Below are positions 11,780 through 23,286 of a stretch of 64,000 nt of DNA, piece after piece. The notes beneath the pieces were generated by a model. That model was given only the letters and a program-made list of their open reading frames with translations. It made no database searches and was not told the DNA's origin. Origin of the DNA: Romanomermis culicivorax (taxonomy: Eukaryota; Nematoda; Enoplea; Mermithida; Mermithidae). How positions within the stretch are numbered: position 1 is the stretch's first letter; each line of letters opens with the position of its first letter. The translations under genes and the position numbers were made by a program. The stretch spans positions 2,480,001 through 2,544,000 of the forward strand of contig CAWUHX010000004.1 in assembly GCA_963922205.1 (NCBI GenBank), read 5' to 3'.

Positions 11780-14700
11780 TTATTTTAAAACGATTGGTTC
11801 AAAAACTAGAAACTTCAGGGCAATCCATAATTTTCCACAATATTTATATGCATGCAAAGGGTAAAAACTATCCAAAACATTTTGCTTGAGAACATGAATA
11901 GTACTTTTTTCCTCAACCAGCTCATAGCACGAAAAATGACAAGAGTAAAATGAAGTAAAATGGGTACACAAAAAAAATATATCGCTATTTATCAAAAATA
12001 TATAATCAATAGGACAAAATTCAGGATGCCCACATGCAAAGCCGTGGACCACAAACATTCCAGTGCGATATTTTTGGCCGAAAACAGTTATTTTCTTTCC
12101 AACTTCAACTCTATCCAGCATTGGAAACTTTTGCCAAAAAGCATCTTTATGTAAAGCTGCCAAATTGTTGACCCAAAATGTAGTAGATGAAATGACCATT
12201 TTTTCTTCTTTACAATAGGATTCTGACATCATCAGGTAAGTTTGCCAAAGCTGATGTCTTTTAGACAATGTAGAACAAATATTCTTAAAATTTAATGTTT
12301 GATGAATGATACGTTTGAAAAATGCATGCTTCAACTCAAAACGAATAGTTTGAAAGTAAATTAATGGTCTGAATTTCCTAATCATATCCAAGTAATGTTC
12401 GACAAAATGATGTTTAGGTTTCAGCCCTGTTTGGAAAGGCTTTTCGGAACCAATAATGATGTTCTCTAATTACCAAATCTAGAATGCAGATTTGGTATTC
12501 ATCAAATTTTTCGGCAAAAGTAAATTCAACGATTTTTCTTAGCATCAAAATGCACTTCCAAGCACAATCATCGCTTGGAACCATTTTACCAACCAATAAA
12601 GGCAAAAATCTAAGCAAATACAAATTTTTGGTAGCATTACCACCAACATTTTCTCACTTGCTAAAATCTGGATGAATAAAATCAAAAATATTTCGATGAT
12701 CAAGAATTCCAAACTGTAATGTTTCAGACGGTTTTGGATGTAATTATAGTCAAAATATTTTTTACTAATAAAATACGTCAATGCAAGACTCAGTTCATAA
12801 GGTACAATGCCTTCCCCCAGGTAATGGGTTGGATCAGGTGGCAATATTCGTGTGATATGAACCAAATCCAAAGAATTCATTGGAGAATTGAATTTTATAC
12901 CATGAGCAGACCAGTGTGCATCACCCGATTCGACTTCAGCCACATGGACATCATAGTTTTCTTCATTTCGTGATTCAAAATCAAATGCATTAAATTGATC
13001 ATTCTGAAACAGAGCTATTTGGTAGGTTGTAAATTACTCAAAAGACTAAATAATCAAGGATATTTCAAAAAGGCCACAATTCTCTCAGCTAACTTTTAGA
13101 CTTCATGAACAAATTGAAAATTTCCACAAATTCCGAGACTACATCATAAAATTTCACCTGGATATCTGCAGATGAAGCAGAGCAAAAACGACAAACATGT
13201 TGAACATTGGGTCCGAAACTTTCCGAATAGCAACCCATGGCATGTGCTGATGAAAAAAATACTGCTAGTTACTAGTAAAAATTGATTAAAACAGACTACA
13301 CAGTGAGATAATTAATGGCAAAACTTAAATCAAGAAATAAAAAAAAATGAAAGAATAAAGAAAGACAGGAAGATAAATAAAGTTTTATGGTGTAAAATGC
13401 CTTATAGTCAGCTTACCAGCTAAGTTGTCTGCACAAATGAATGCCACAATGCCATAAATATAACAATTTAATTTTTAAACGAATAAGCCAGTTTGCTCGA
13501 GAATTGAAATGTCATATGAAATCGGCTGTAGAACTTGTGCAAGACCACATTCTTTCACAGCAGCACTGGGACACAGTGCCGCTAATCTTATCCCGTGCAA
13601 GCATCCATGGAACTTTCGTGGTAATTTACCAATTATATAATAAAATGTGCTTAATTTTCGCTTTGTAGCATACATGCCAATTGGATTGACAGCTGTCCAG
13701 TCATCATATTATAAAAAAATCTTCAAATTATACTTATCTATTGTTTTGAAATTCATTAGCTTATTATATGCCCTATCATGAAATGCAGTATATTTGAAGT
13801 CTTTAGCTGTAAAGAAAAACATGTTTTAGTACTCACATATGCAATGCAATATTCAATTGGGATAACAATCTGGATTTCATCCTGGTATTTATTTACAAAT
13901 AAAGATTTGATTTACTTAACATCAGTCCAAGAAAAAGTCCTCCCAGCTGAATATCACACACATGCAGCCATGGCAGAATTAGCAAGCACCATCAAAATAG
14001 TAGTCAAAAACCTAAATGAATTACTTTCACTTTCATCCAAAAATTTGTCCAGCACATCACTGTTATCAAATAATGTAGCAAGATCTTTCAAAATTGGGAT
14101 GTAAACCATCCTAAATTTTTTATTTCGTCCCCTTTTAAGGATCATTTGCACTGAAAAATTGAACTTTTTTAAAACTATAACTAAGCAAAATAAAAGCAGT
14201 TTTTCATATTTACCGGGTGCAACATGAGGCAAATGTTGAGTAAAATAAAGCTTTCGATGATGCGATGTACTGAGAGATGCTTTATCACCAGTGAATCGCA
14301 TTAATAGGTCAGATTGCAGGAAATCATTTTGTGAAATGGGTGATGACAATGAATCAAAAGCATGGCCTATCGATAATGAGTGAAGATCCTTAAACCCATC
14401 AAAAATTTCTTGAATCGCATACTCTGGAACATGCCAAGCAACTTGCATTTAAGGAAAAATAAGGCCAATGCTTTTTCAAAATTTTGATTAGTGTAACAAT
14501 TAGTGGCCGCCATACCAGGATTTTCATTGTTTCCACTTCTCTGAACACTATCCTCATCAACATCATCCACTAAATCATCCTCGATATTTTCACTTCTGTC
14601 CAGCCACGAATTTAAAATTGGTTGATCAGACTTTGTGACAAAATAGCTGCTATCCACTTTATCAGTAGCCAACATGTGGGATTGTGATAGATGACTACTC

Positions 14701-15050
14701 CATGTTCTAGTATTATTTGTGGAGAATGTACAATTTTCATAGCAGCATTTAACATTTTCATGATTTTGACGAATATGGACACTTCTCAAATGGGAGCAAA
14801 GTTCATACAGCGAGTGGAACAAAGGAGTCTTATCATTGTGGCAAGTAGGACAAAAATAAGGAACATTCATATCAGGTTTGTTTTTGGCTCTATGACTACG
14901 GTGAATGTGTATGTTAATTGATGCCAAACCTACTTTAGTCCCACAGTCCTCATGAGGACATGGATAAAATTTAACGCCAAAGTGGAAAATAGGATAGTGT
15001 AAAAAGATCTGCTGCTTAACAATACTGCAGCCACACAGCTTGCAAATCAT
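11780..15050 (-). pseudogene. C2H2 zinc-finger protein with LPPD-H-EG domain, broken
   Basis: Exons 15050-14214, 14150-14025, 13806-13417, 13246-13158 and 13003-11780 have good GT-AG edges and matching phases. The N-terminus has three or four C2H2-type fingers (CKLCG, CPHEDCG..HIHRSH, CPTCH..HLRSVH, CYENC..HLSQSH), then an acidic linker. The rest follows a family common in cnidarians and fishes: YIPILKDLATLF, KRKLSTFYYIIGKLP, GPNVQHVCRFC, LPPDPTHYLGEGIVPYEL, NFKNICSTLSKRHQLWQ. Lesions are a frameshift near 14450 (one A short in an A run), in-frame TAA at 13709-13711 and 13475-13477, a frameshift near 12712-12724, TGA at 12654-12656, and a frameshift near 12414. The C-terminal part still looks full length. 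The role is unknown; as the largest gene of a TIR element with DNA-binding fingers it may be a transposase. Confidence 0.8.
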
Positions 15051-15833
15051 TGTCGAAATTAGCTGAATACTGAAATGATTATAGAAATCAAACCATAAAA
15101 AATAGTTTGCATATGGATATGCATAACTCTGATCTGAGTGGGAAATTATGCATGTTCAGATGGAAATTAGAGTTGAAATTCAAAAGGTTTTCTATCTATT
15201 GAGATGTCAAGAACCCACTTTTTGGCTGAAAACAATTGATTTTTGGTATTTTGATTGGCATTAATAATGTTCAACAGGTGAATCAACTATCAAAGGTCCA
15301 ATCATTTAGAATCAACCCTCGCTTGTCAAAAATCCAAACAGTTGACAAAATTAAATATGAATCTCAATTGCCACAACCTGAAATTTTTGATGGCGCCACA
15401 AACAGAACTTCAGTCATAAAAATTCGAGACGTTGATAACTAGAAGTCAAAACTAGTTGTTAAATTAAAATGTCTGAAAATTGATTCTTCAAAAATTTATG
15501 CCCATTTTTATCCCTGTTTAAAGTTTTCGATCAGTCTTAGAAGCTGACTGACCTGCAGTTTTCCTGAGAATTTAGTGCCCAAAAATTAAAAAACTGATGT
15601 AAGCTCTGCTCTACCATTCTTCTTCAAGCTTGTATTTTGCACATCATCAAATTTTTTTGTCTAATTTTTAGTGCAGAATGACCACTGCTCCTGCTTTAAA
15701 AATGCACATAATGATGTTGTCATTTCGTTTTGTAACTAAAAAGGGCTATAACTTAGCAGTCACCCATCCGTCCCACTTCTAGCTGACGTTTTCCTCTTTT
15801 CTGCTTCCTACGACACGACTCACATAATGATTT
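15051..15833. other. 5' flank of the zinc-finger pseudogene
   Basis: Non-coding DNA inside the 8.7-kb element. Open frame 15236-15442 (plus) has no family features. The promoter of the minus-strand genes would be expected here, but no clear TATA-initiator pair stands out. Confidence 0.4.
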
Positions 15834-15994
15834 GGGCTGACTAAAATGCGGACACGGACACGGACAGGTTGCGGACAGGCAAAAAATACGCCAGAATCTA
15901 TCAGAATCTGCCTGTCCTGTCCTGCCCGCGTTTTAGAGACATTTTTGTTTTTCCGCGACCTGCCAGTGTCCTTGTCCGCGTTTTACTCACACCT
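15834..15994. repeat. MULE-like MITE with exact 9-bp target duplication
   Basis: A 161-bp element starting GGGCTGACTAAAATGCGGAC, with a right end complementary to AGGTGTGAGTAAAACGCGGAC. It is flanked on both sides by TAATGATTT (15825-15833 and 15995-16003). Repeated GGACA and TGTCC blocks allow almost the whole element to fold back. A 9-bp duplication suggests the Mutator-like superfamily. Confidence 0.85.
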
Positions 15995-16479
15995 TAATGA
16001 TTTCATGATTTAGTTTCTATCTTTTTAACCTAATTAACCACGATTTTTAATCTCCTATTTAGACGTAATAAACTATTATTATTATTATTATATAGTTTTA
16101 TAACTACATTCTAATCAATAATGAACTCGAATTCCAGCCAGAGAGCAGAGCAGGGCTTCTTCAAAAATGTCAGGAAAAAAACGTCAGATTTCCAGGGGGT
16201 GGGTTCTCCTACTCCTCCCCTCCCTCCTCCTAATTCCTTTACTCCACTACATTTTTGCCCGACTTGTAAGTTGTAACAATGTTTGCTGTTTGGCCCTCCA
16301 CTAGTTCTCGAGTTAATTATCGATTCCCATTCCTAATCCAGAACCAGAACGCCGTCAAAATTCAAAAAATCTGAAAATTTTCAAAAAGTTCCGCAGGTAA
16401 ATTTATACAGTAACTTTGGAATATAGGCAGCTGATCACGTGTGTGTGCACATAAATATCTACCTGCGACCCTTTTCAAC
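15995..16479. other. non-coding, with a short ATT microsatellite
   Basis: Contains an ATT microsatellite around 16073-16092 and no supported gene. It lies between the nested MITE and the right subterminal repeats of the large element. Confidence 0.45.
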
Positions 16480-16652
16480 ATGAAAATTTCGTGTTGGTGC
16501 AATATGAAAAAAATACAAAAATGATGGTATGTTATTTTTCATGTTAGTTCAACATGAAACTTTTTCTTATGGAATTAAACATGAAAGTTTCATGTTCGAG
16601 AAGAAGTGAACATTAAAAGTTCATGTTGATTCAACAAATCGTTTTTACAGTG
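16480..16652. repeat. right terminal and subterminal repeats of the 8.7-kb element
   Basis: Mirror of the left end: ACATGAAA/TTTCATGT half-sites, then TTGATTCAACAAATCG and a terminal TTTTTACAGTG. The last 45 bp pair with 7919-7963 in inverted orientation. Confidence 0.75.
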
Positions 16653-17249
16653 TACCTACTCACTGACCTTCAACAGGTTATATCAATCCAATTAGGTCAT
16701 TTCTTTTTCATTGAACAAGACTCAGTATTTTGCAAAAAAATAAGATCTTCGATTTATCCCCTGAAGTTTTTCTCTTGCATTTGGACCATTTTCGAAGTTG
16801 GAACATTTATAACATCTCCAAAGTTAACTCGTGGATTTACAAAAAAATTGAAAATTAACAAAATCATTGTAGACTGTCAACTTGGAGCATCTAATTTTAG
16901 CAATATCAGTTACTAAGACTCACTTTCCATCCAGAAATTTAGAATAAAAAAATTCCAACAGTTTTAAATTCTATAACAATGCCAAATGAAATTAATGTCT
17001 ATTAGTATGATTTTAATTTACATTCAAATGTTCTGTGGGTTCATTTCCCAGCATTTTATAACATAAAAACCAGAAAACTTTTCTGGTGCTATGTTACCAA
17101 AAAAGAAACACATTGATTTTGATATTTATAATCAGAATCACAGAAACATCAATACCTTATGAATTCATTGGAAACCTATGCTATGATATGGTTTCAACTG
17201 CTGTAGAATATTAAACTAATGTGTTGTGCCACATTTTGAACATGTTAAA
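16653..17249. other. intergenic, no gene seen
   Basis: AT-rich DNA between the right end of the 8.7-kb element and the tandem duplication. No supported coding or repeat feature. Confidence 0.4.
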
Positions 17250-18025
17250 AATTGATGAATGTTTTTGGGATATTGGAAAACAGTTGGGGAATGATTCTCA
17301 TGTGGAAAAAAATCTGTGAGAGAAAAAAATTGTGTGCAGCTTCATTATCGTTATGCAATGGCATCCCTTAGTTCAATTTTAATGCATGATTTTGTTCATA
17401 GTTCAGTACCTACTGAAAAATAACTTTTGGTCATGAGTAGTCTAAGTAATATCCCTTAGAAATTCATTCCTGAGATTTGTTTGGCCTAGAGTAGCTAAAA
17501 GCCAATTGATTGTGAAGCTTTGCCCCAGACAACACCACAAGGATCTTAAACATGTCATTATGTGCCTTTCACCAGGTCCTGTTTTGTCTATATTGAATAT
17601 TTCTGGAATTTTCTCCATGAGAAAAATTCCTGTTAATAGGCCTGCATTTAGTGATAAGTTCAACAAATTTTTGCGTCCTGTGAAAAGCCCCCTAGTCATT
17701 TTGGGGAGCCAAAAATTAGTTATTTATTCATTATTTATGGCCATGGAGTATTATACTGGGCCACATTTGACCATATCTTCTTTTATGACATTGAATTAAA
17801 ATTCCGGTTTACTCTGGGGATCAATGGGTCAGGTTTTCTGGAGTAGTTTGGCAGTTTTTTTTGGGGCAAGCTGTTGGTTTCCTGTTAAACTAGCTTAGCT
17901 AATGGAGTAGGTGACAGTTGTCTTTAGTATGCTAAATAACAGTTACAATTTATCGATGTTTAATCTAAGGAAGCTGATTTGAGTGACCAACAGTAATCAG
18001 TTGTGTACAAGCAACAGCCTTTTCA

Positions 18026-18090
18026 ATTGTATTGTCCAGACCTAAAAATTGTATTGTCCAGACCTAAAAATTGTATTGTCCAGACCTAAA
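18026..18090. repeat. 23-bp tandem repeat, three copies
   Basis: TTGTATTGTCCAGACCTAAA recurs three times with a 3-base AAA linker. Unit B has only one diverged copy at the matching place, so the expansion happened after the duplication. Confidence 0.85.
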
Positions 18091-18343
18091 GCAGAAATTT
18101 GGACATAACAATTGGGCCAATTCAAATACTTTGCATTAAGACAAGTCTCATACACAGACAATGGGTGATAGCCAGTAGCAGGAGTGTCCTGTTTGTTCAA
18201 AAAGAGAGGTATTATCAGAAAAGGTATTGAAATGGGCCAAGCAAAGTCTGATTCCTTAACATTAGTGTAAAACTTCCATACTTTCTCTCATGTGGATTCA
18301 TATATAATCGAACCAAATGTGTTCAACAACCCCAGCAAATACT

Positions 18344-19206
18344 TGTAATGAACATGCTAACGCAGTACTGTAAATATATAGTGTACACTATGTGATAATC
18401 ATTATTAAATATTATTTCATTTCCTTATCTATTGTCTCAAAGGTGTCTGGGATTCACACCCAAACATTCTTGTAAAATTATGTGAAGTACTTTATTTTGA
18501 TCCTCCCACACCCCAGTAGTCGCTATTGACCCAATTAAGGTGCCCAATCAATTTGCACATCGGCAGCTTGTCCCCTAGAATCTACACTAAAGTACACATT
18601 CTACGGCTACACTAATTTCTCATAAAAATCGTAAGTAACACTGATGCACAGTAAAAAGTGAAAGCCCCCCAGACATTAGTCTCAAGTGGAATGGTAGGGA
18701 TGGTCCCACAAAACATGTGTACACAGAAGAAATAGATACAGAGGCATGCACAGCAGTACAGAGGTGTGGCTAAGTTCACCCTAGGAAGCAAGCATAGGGG
18801 AAGCACAAAAAGCATTCAGTACTAGGAAAGTGTTGGAAGGCGTGACTAAGAACGAAGCAAGAAGCAGCTATTGGCGGAAGAAAATTGATGGAAACAAGAC
18901 CTCCTGCAACCCCAAGGGAGCGGCCACAGAAGGGGTATTTAAAGAGAAGCAAAGCATGATTCTGTCGGAATTAGTGGTTTTAATTTCATTTGAAAGTGTG
19001 TTCTCCGTAAAAGCAAGATTTTTCGAAAGCAGTTAAACCCAGTTTTGTTATTTGCAAGCAATCCTTTTGTATTTTATATCAAGGAGCAAGCCATCATCAA
19101 GTGGGTGTTTAGTTGACTGCCATTATATTTGTACCCCCATCCTGATTGTCCATCGCACCATTCTCCTTTGGGTCAGGTAAAGTATCACTCAGAACTGGTC
19201 GTTACA
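18344..19206 (+). repeat. 5' LTR of the old LTR element
   Basis: 863 bp, TGTAAT...GTTACA. It contains a TATA-like TATTTAAAG at 18936-18944. It differs from the 3' LTR (875 bp) by many substitutions and small indels, which implies an old insertion. Confidence 0.92.
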
Positions 19207-19211
19207 TCTTT

Positions 19212-19224
19212 TGGTGACCGTACC
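19212..19224 (+). other. primer-binding site of the old LTR element
   Basis: TGGTGACCGTACC, five bases after the LTR, begins with the TGG expected to pair with a tRNA CCA end. The same 13-mer is found in the 40.5-kb element. The tRNA species is not identified. Confidence 0.7.
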
Positions 19225-19451
19225 ACATCGTTAACCACTGGAACTCTCTGCCCCACTAGGTGCATTCTTTATCCAGGCATCCTGAAGCATTAATCACATA
19301 CAGTAGTAATCATTTCCTACAGTAGGACAGACATTTGTAGAAAGGCAAACTGTAAATCCCCTATAACGAAATATTAAGCAATACATTTTTACAAATACAG
19401 TGTGAAGCAAAAATTGAAGCATTTAAGCAGAAATTCCAGTGTAAACCAAGA

Positions 19452-20892
19452 ATGACCCACTAAATGCAAGATCATTTTGGAGCGTTAGAGAACAGATAAA
19501 TGATTTTTTTTCTGAACATTTTTGTACTCTACGCACACAATTGAACCAAAAAACAGTAAACCCTACCCTAATTGAGGATCTAAGAACAGCAAACATTCGT
19601 AATAACATGGCAAATAATTTCTACCTCAAACCAACAGTATTCACGGGCTGCATGACTCAATATTTTATTGAATGGAATAAACATTTAGAACAATTCATGG
19701 TACTCCAAGACATGAAAGATACAGACATACAGTTAAAGTTAGCATGCTTAGAAATTCATTTGGGAGGAGCCCCGTCAGCCAAATTCAAAAGTCTAGCCAC
19801 TTCCGAAAACCCTCCCAACACATACGAGCAGCATAAAATAGCATTGCAGGCCTTTTACCCAAATTATCGAGATAATGAGCTACATCAACAATTTTTGCGA
19901 GAGAGAAAACAAAAATGATCAGAAATAGTCACCTAATTTAGGTTTGATCTAGAACACCAAGCAACCCTCACCTACCCCAATTTTAATACAGATGCACGAG
20001 AAATGATCATAAAACCCCATTTTGTTGAAGGCATGCAAAATGAAGTCAGGGAAGCAATTAAGTATATCAAGTTAGCAACCCTAAAAGAAAGGTCCAACAA
20101 AGCAGCTTACATTGAACAACAAATCCTTAGGAATGAGCTAAAATCCAACGCCCTCCCATTTATATCCCCAAAACCTGAACCCATCTTTTCACTAAGCAAC
20201 AATACTGACAAACAGGACCTTTTGCATCAATTAGAACAACAAGTAAAAGATTTACAGTTGCAGATCAAACAAAATCCCAACCCCCACAACAGAGTAACTA
20301 CAACAGTTTTAGCAACAACAACTCTTTTAGCAGAAATAACGCCTACAGGAACAACAGTACTCTAAGGCAACCTGCATGCTTTCAGTGTGGACAATTCGGA
20401 CACGTAGCTCGCAATTGTAATTCATCAGGGACCCAAAAAGCATGTAAAATTTGTTTTTGTACTAATCATGTTACACAGGATTGTAAAAGCTGATGCATCC
20501 ACTGCTCCCAAACAGGACATAGATCTGATAACTGTCTTTCAAAACCTTACTCTAATTTTCAATGTTTTCTATGCAAGCAGAGAGGTCATACAAGCAGGTA
20601 TTGCCCCAACCAACAAAGTCGTAATATCCAGAATTGCATTGAGTATAGGCAACCCCAACCCCTAATGGACATCAATGACCTGGCATTTTACTCAACAATA
20701 TCCGCCATAACTTACAGCCCTCAGAATACTTTAGTGACTATAATGCCAGCCAACCACCGCTGTAGTCAGGAGGAATACGTCCTTGACTTGGACATTCTCG
20801 ATTGGTGCGCAATTTCACCACCCCCGATGCCAGAGGCCGCAAAAAGGGCAAAATTGCTGCCCACCATTCCCACAAATTACAAGGTCCCCTGA
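19452..20892 (+). pseudogene. gag remnant with four CCHC zinc knuckles
   Basis: Homologous along its length to the Gag of the 40.5-kb element (for example NPTLIDDLRTANI versus NPTLIEDLRTANI, and EIHLGGA). Gag packages element RNA in cytoplasmic particles. After a capsid-like domain and a glutamine-rich coiled segment come four CX2CX4HX4C knuckles (20376-20625). Damage includes a shifted, stop-containing N-terminus (19452-19540), TGA at 19916, TAA at about 19934, a frame change near 20285 and TGA at 20491 between knuckles 2 and 3. A proline-rich tail follows to about 21180 in changing frames. Confidence 0.85.
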
Positions 20893-21183
20893 AAACCAAC
20901 CACCACTTCGCCCACTGCCCCAGAGACACCCACCTAAACTGGCTGAAATCTCCTGTCCCTCTTACACCGCCTCACCCCCAGAACCCTACAGATTTGGCCC
21001 CAGACAAACATTATTGCCGACCCCCATGAGTAACCAAATCCAAACCCTATCCCATAACTCAACTTCTAAAGTTTTACAGACTGTTCAGATTACAAACCAG
21101 CCACCCCCTCAGCACAGAACTGCAAAATGCCAACAACAGGCACACCAAACCGGCCAAAGCGAAAAAACACAATTCCCCGTCGC

Positions 21184-23126
21184 CTCCAATAAAAAATCAT
21201 ATTGGCCTTTTTGTTATATTTTTCTATGCATAATAATCCCTACATCATGTAGCACCCAATTTCAGCTCTGTGGAACTTCATTGAGCTGCCACTGGGTCAG
21301 CATAACAAAAACTGTATCATGCATGCCCCCTTCCACAGTAGACAAACCAGTACAGACATTCGGAAAAAATATATTCCCTCCACTAAACCTCACATAACAG
21401 ATGCATACAAATGCAGTGTTCGAAAATGGAAAATTTGTACTAATACTGGATTTTTTGGCTCAAAAGGTATTGTTTTTGACCAAACGGAAATGCAAAATCT
21501 AACCCCGCATGTTTGTAAGGCAATCGTTATAGACAAGGAACACAATGGTCAAAAATTATAGGGAACTCATCCAGGATTTCAGTCAACAAACAACGCCCTA
21601 ACTGTAGAATACACATGTTGTTGTACAGACCACTGTACATCTGTAACTAACGTCATCATAGAGATAGGACAAATAGCATCTTGGAATAGAAAATCAATGA
21701 CAGGTACATTGGGTGACCTGGGGTCATGCAAACTGACATCAGGCCATTGCCTAGTGGCGGATGGGTCTATTATCTGGAATGAAACAGCATTCGAAAACTT
21801 ATGCCCTTTTGAATACAAAAACACACATCCCATAAAACTGATGCAAACCCACATGATAATAGAAGAGCTACAAGGTGCATTCTCCGTGAAAAACACACTC
21901 TTTTCGAACCTCAACTGCCCAGAAATTCAAGACAGTGTCCTAACAGAACAGGGCTTTGTTGTACAGTTAGATAAAAGCACCCCACATTGTAACGCCTTTT
22001 TAACCCCAAAAATCAACGAAACCCATGATTTTGATGATTTTGAACCCATTAACACAAAACTAAACTATCTAGCAGACAAAATCCAAGAATTCGAGGTCCA
22101 AACTTTTGGAAACGTCTGGAGTGAATTATGCAGACAGGCGCAGAGTCATCTTGACTTAGTATGGCAAGTTCTGCGCCTTCATGCAACCTTGGGACCCATG
22201 CATTCCTACAATGGACCGACATAATAGCAGAATTCACAGGAGACGCCCTCACAGTCTGGCCCTGTAAGCAGGTCAATGCATCCAAAGTATTTTACAACCA
22301 TAAAATCAAGAGAACATGCTATAAACTTTTACCTATTCTCGTAGGAACTGACCTCATGTTTTCAAAGCCAGGAGTAAACAATTTGACGCCTTTCTCACAA
22401 ACCACTGATTGTCATCACATGCATGTAGCCCTTTACAAACAAAATAATATGTGGGTCAGCGAAACAGGATCCCCGCATGATACTGATCTACCTTTAGAAA
22501 TCCTATGGAACCAAAACTTCTTCCTCTTTCATTTCAACACACCCGGAATTTTTCATGATCAACTCGCAGCCATTTCAATCAACTTACTCTTTTTAAAACA
22601 ATACATTTACAAAACTAACACACTTGAAAACGTTGTTCAAAACACCCCCCAAATGTCTCTTAACTCAGATACAGTTTACAATATGATCTCAGGCTGTGGC
22701 CAAGCAATCCGAAATATCATCTCCAGTGCTGGTCAAGGCATAGAACACATAATAACCAGCACTACCCAAAGCCTCACAGACGGACTGAATAATTTACTCA
22801 AGGGACCCTTGCAAATCATTATTAACCTCGCCGTAATCACTGTAGTCCTTGCAGGCGTCTTTTAATCTTTTCTCATTCTTCAAAAGTATTTCCCTTCCCC
22901 TAAGCATCATATTACTAATGAACATGTATACAAAATACCATCACACACCAGGCATTCACATGAAACCATTCCCCCATCAATCGGGCAAGCTCTCTTAGAA
23001 TTAGCTAATTGTGGCAGGGCCCAAACTCAGCAGAAATACGTCTTTGTTGATATGGATACCTGGAGAACTCCCGCAATTGAACTTATAAATCAAATCCACC
23101 AATCTGGGTCAAATAAGTCACCCTAA
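21184..23126 (+). pseudogene. envelope-like gene remnant
   Basis: Follows gag directly. It has a hydrophobic signal-like segment (about 21199-21246), many cysteines (including a CCC...C cluster near 21615-21650), a region with spaced W and C residues, and a hydrophobic membrane-span-like segment near 22815-22862 followed by a possible cytoplasmic tail running on to 23126. Breaks are a frame change between 21319 and 21396, TAG at 21559, a frame change between 22161 and 22224, and TAA at 22863 just inside the membrane segment. Viral-type envelope genes have been acquired by several LTR lineages; which virus family this one resembles I cannot say. The envelope assignment rests on architecture, not on a recognised motif. 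Confidence 0.6.
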
Positions 23127-23273
23127 AATGTTACACTCAAACACCCCCTCAAAAATATGACTTGTACAGTACGTGTAAACAAAACGACCCCCTTCTATCA
23201 TCTAGAACTTACCTCCCAAACCACCCCGATCCCCTCTCAACCTCGAACCCCTTGAATGAGGAGGTTCAACTTC

Positions 23274-23286
23274 GGAAGGTGGGAAA
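23274..23286 (+). other. polypurine tract of the old LTR element
   Basis: GGAAGGTGGGAAA directly precedes the 3' LTR. In one frame it is also coding-like, and the preceding codons correspond to the C-terminus of the open frame in the 40.5-kb element. Confidence 0.8.

Larger units (their letters stand above)
7919..16652 (-). mobile_element. candidate large DNA transposon with CACTG ends, carrying C2H2/LPPD-domain and SAMD3-like genes
   Basis: The left end (CACTGCAAAAAAAATCTGTT) and the complement of the right end (CACTGTAAAAACGATTTGTT) begin an inverted repeat of about 45 bp that continues through GAATCAACATGAA. Both ends then carry subterminal arrays of ACATGAAA/TTTCATGT palindromes (7940-8190 and 16480-16640), a layout typical of DNA transposons. 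TA flanks both termini (7917-7918 and 16653-16654); a longer target duplication is not visible. The interior holds two minus-strand genes transcribed toward the left end, a zinc-finger gene that is now broken and an intact SAMD3-like gene. Both are families I recall as multicopy in animals. The transposase is not established; the zinc-finger/LPPD protein is the natural candidate. Two smaller elements are nested inside (10194-10390, 15834-15994). An alternative is two independent inverted MITE copies bracketing host genes. Confidence 0.6.

Noticed and set aside
13475..13711. Stop codons in the LPPD-domain gene read as a reassigned genetic code
   Set aside because: HGH1 and the SAMD3-like gene in the same window end in TAA and contain no internal stops, and the LPPD gene also has frameshifts. 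Pseudogene decay explains it.
7917..16654. Assigning the 8.7-kb element to Tc1/mariner or EnSpm
   Set aside because: The TA flanks could be chance, a 3-bp duplication is absent (ATA versus TAC), and CACTG ends alone do not decide a superfamily.
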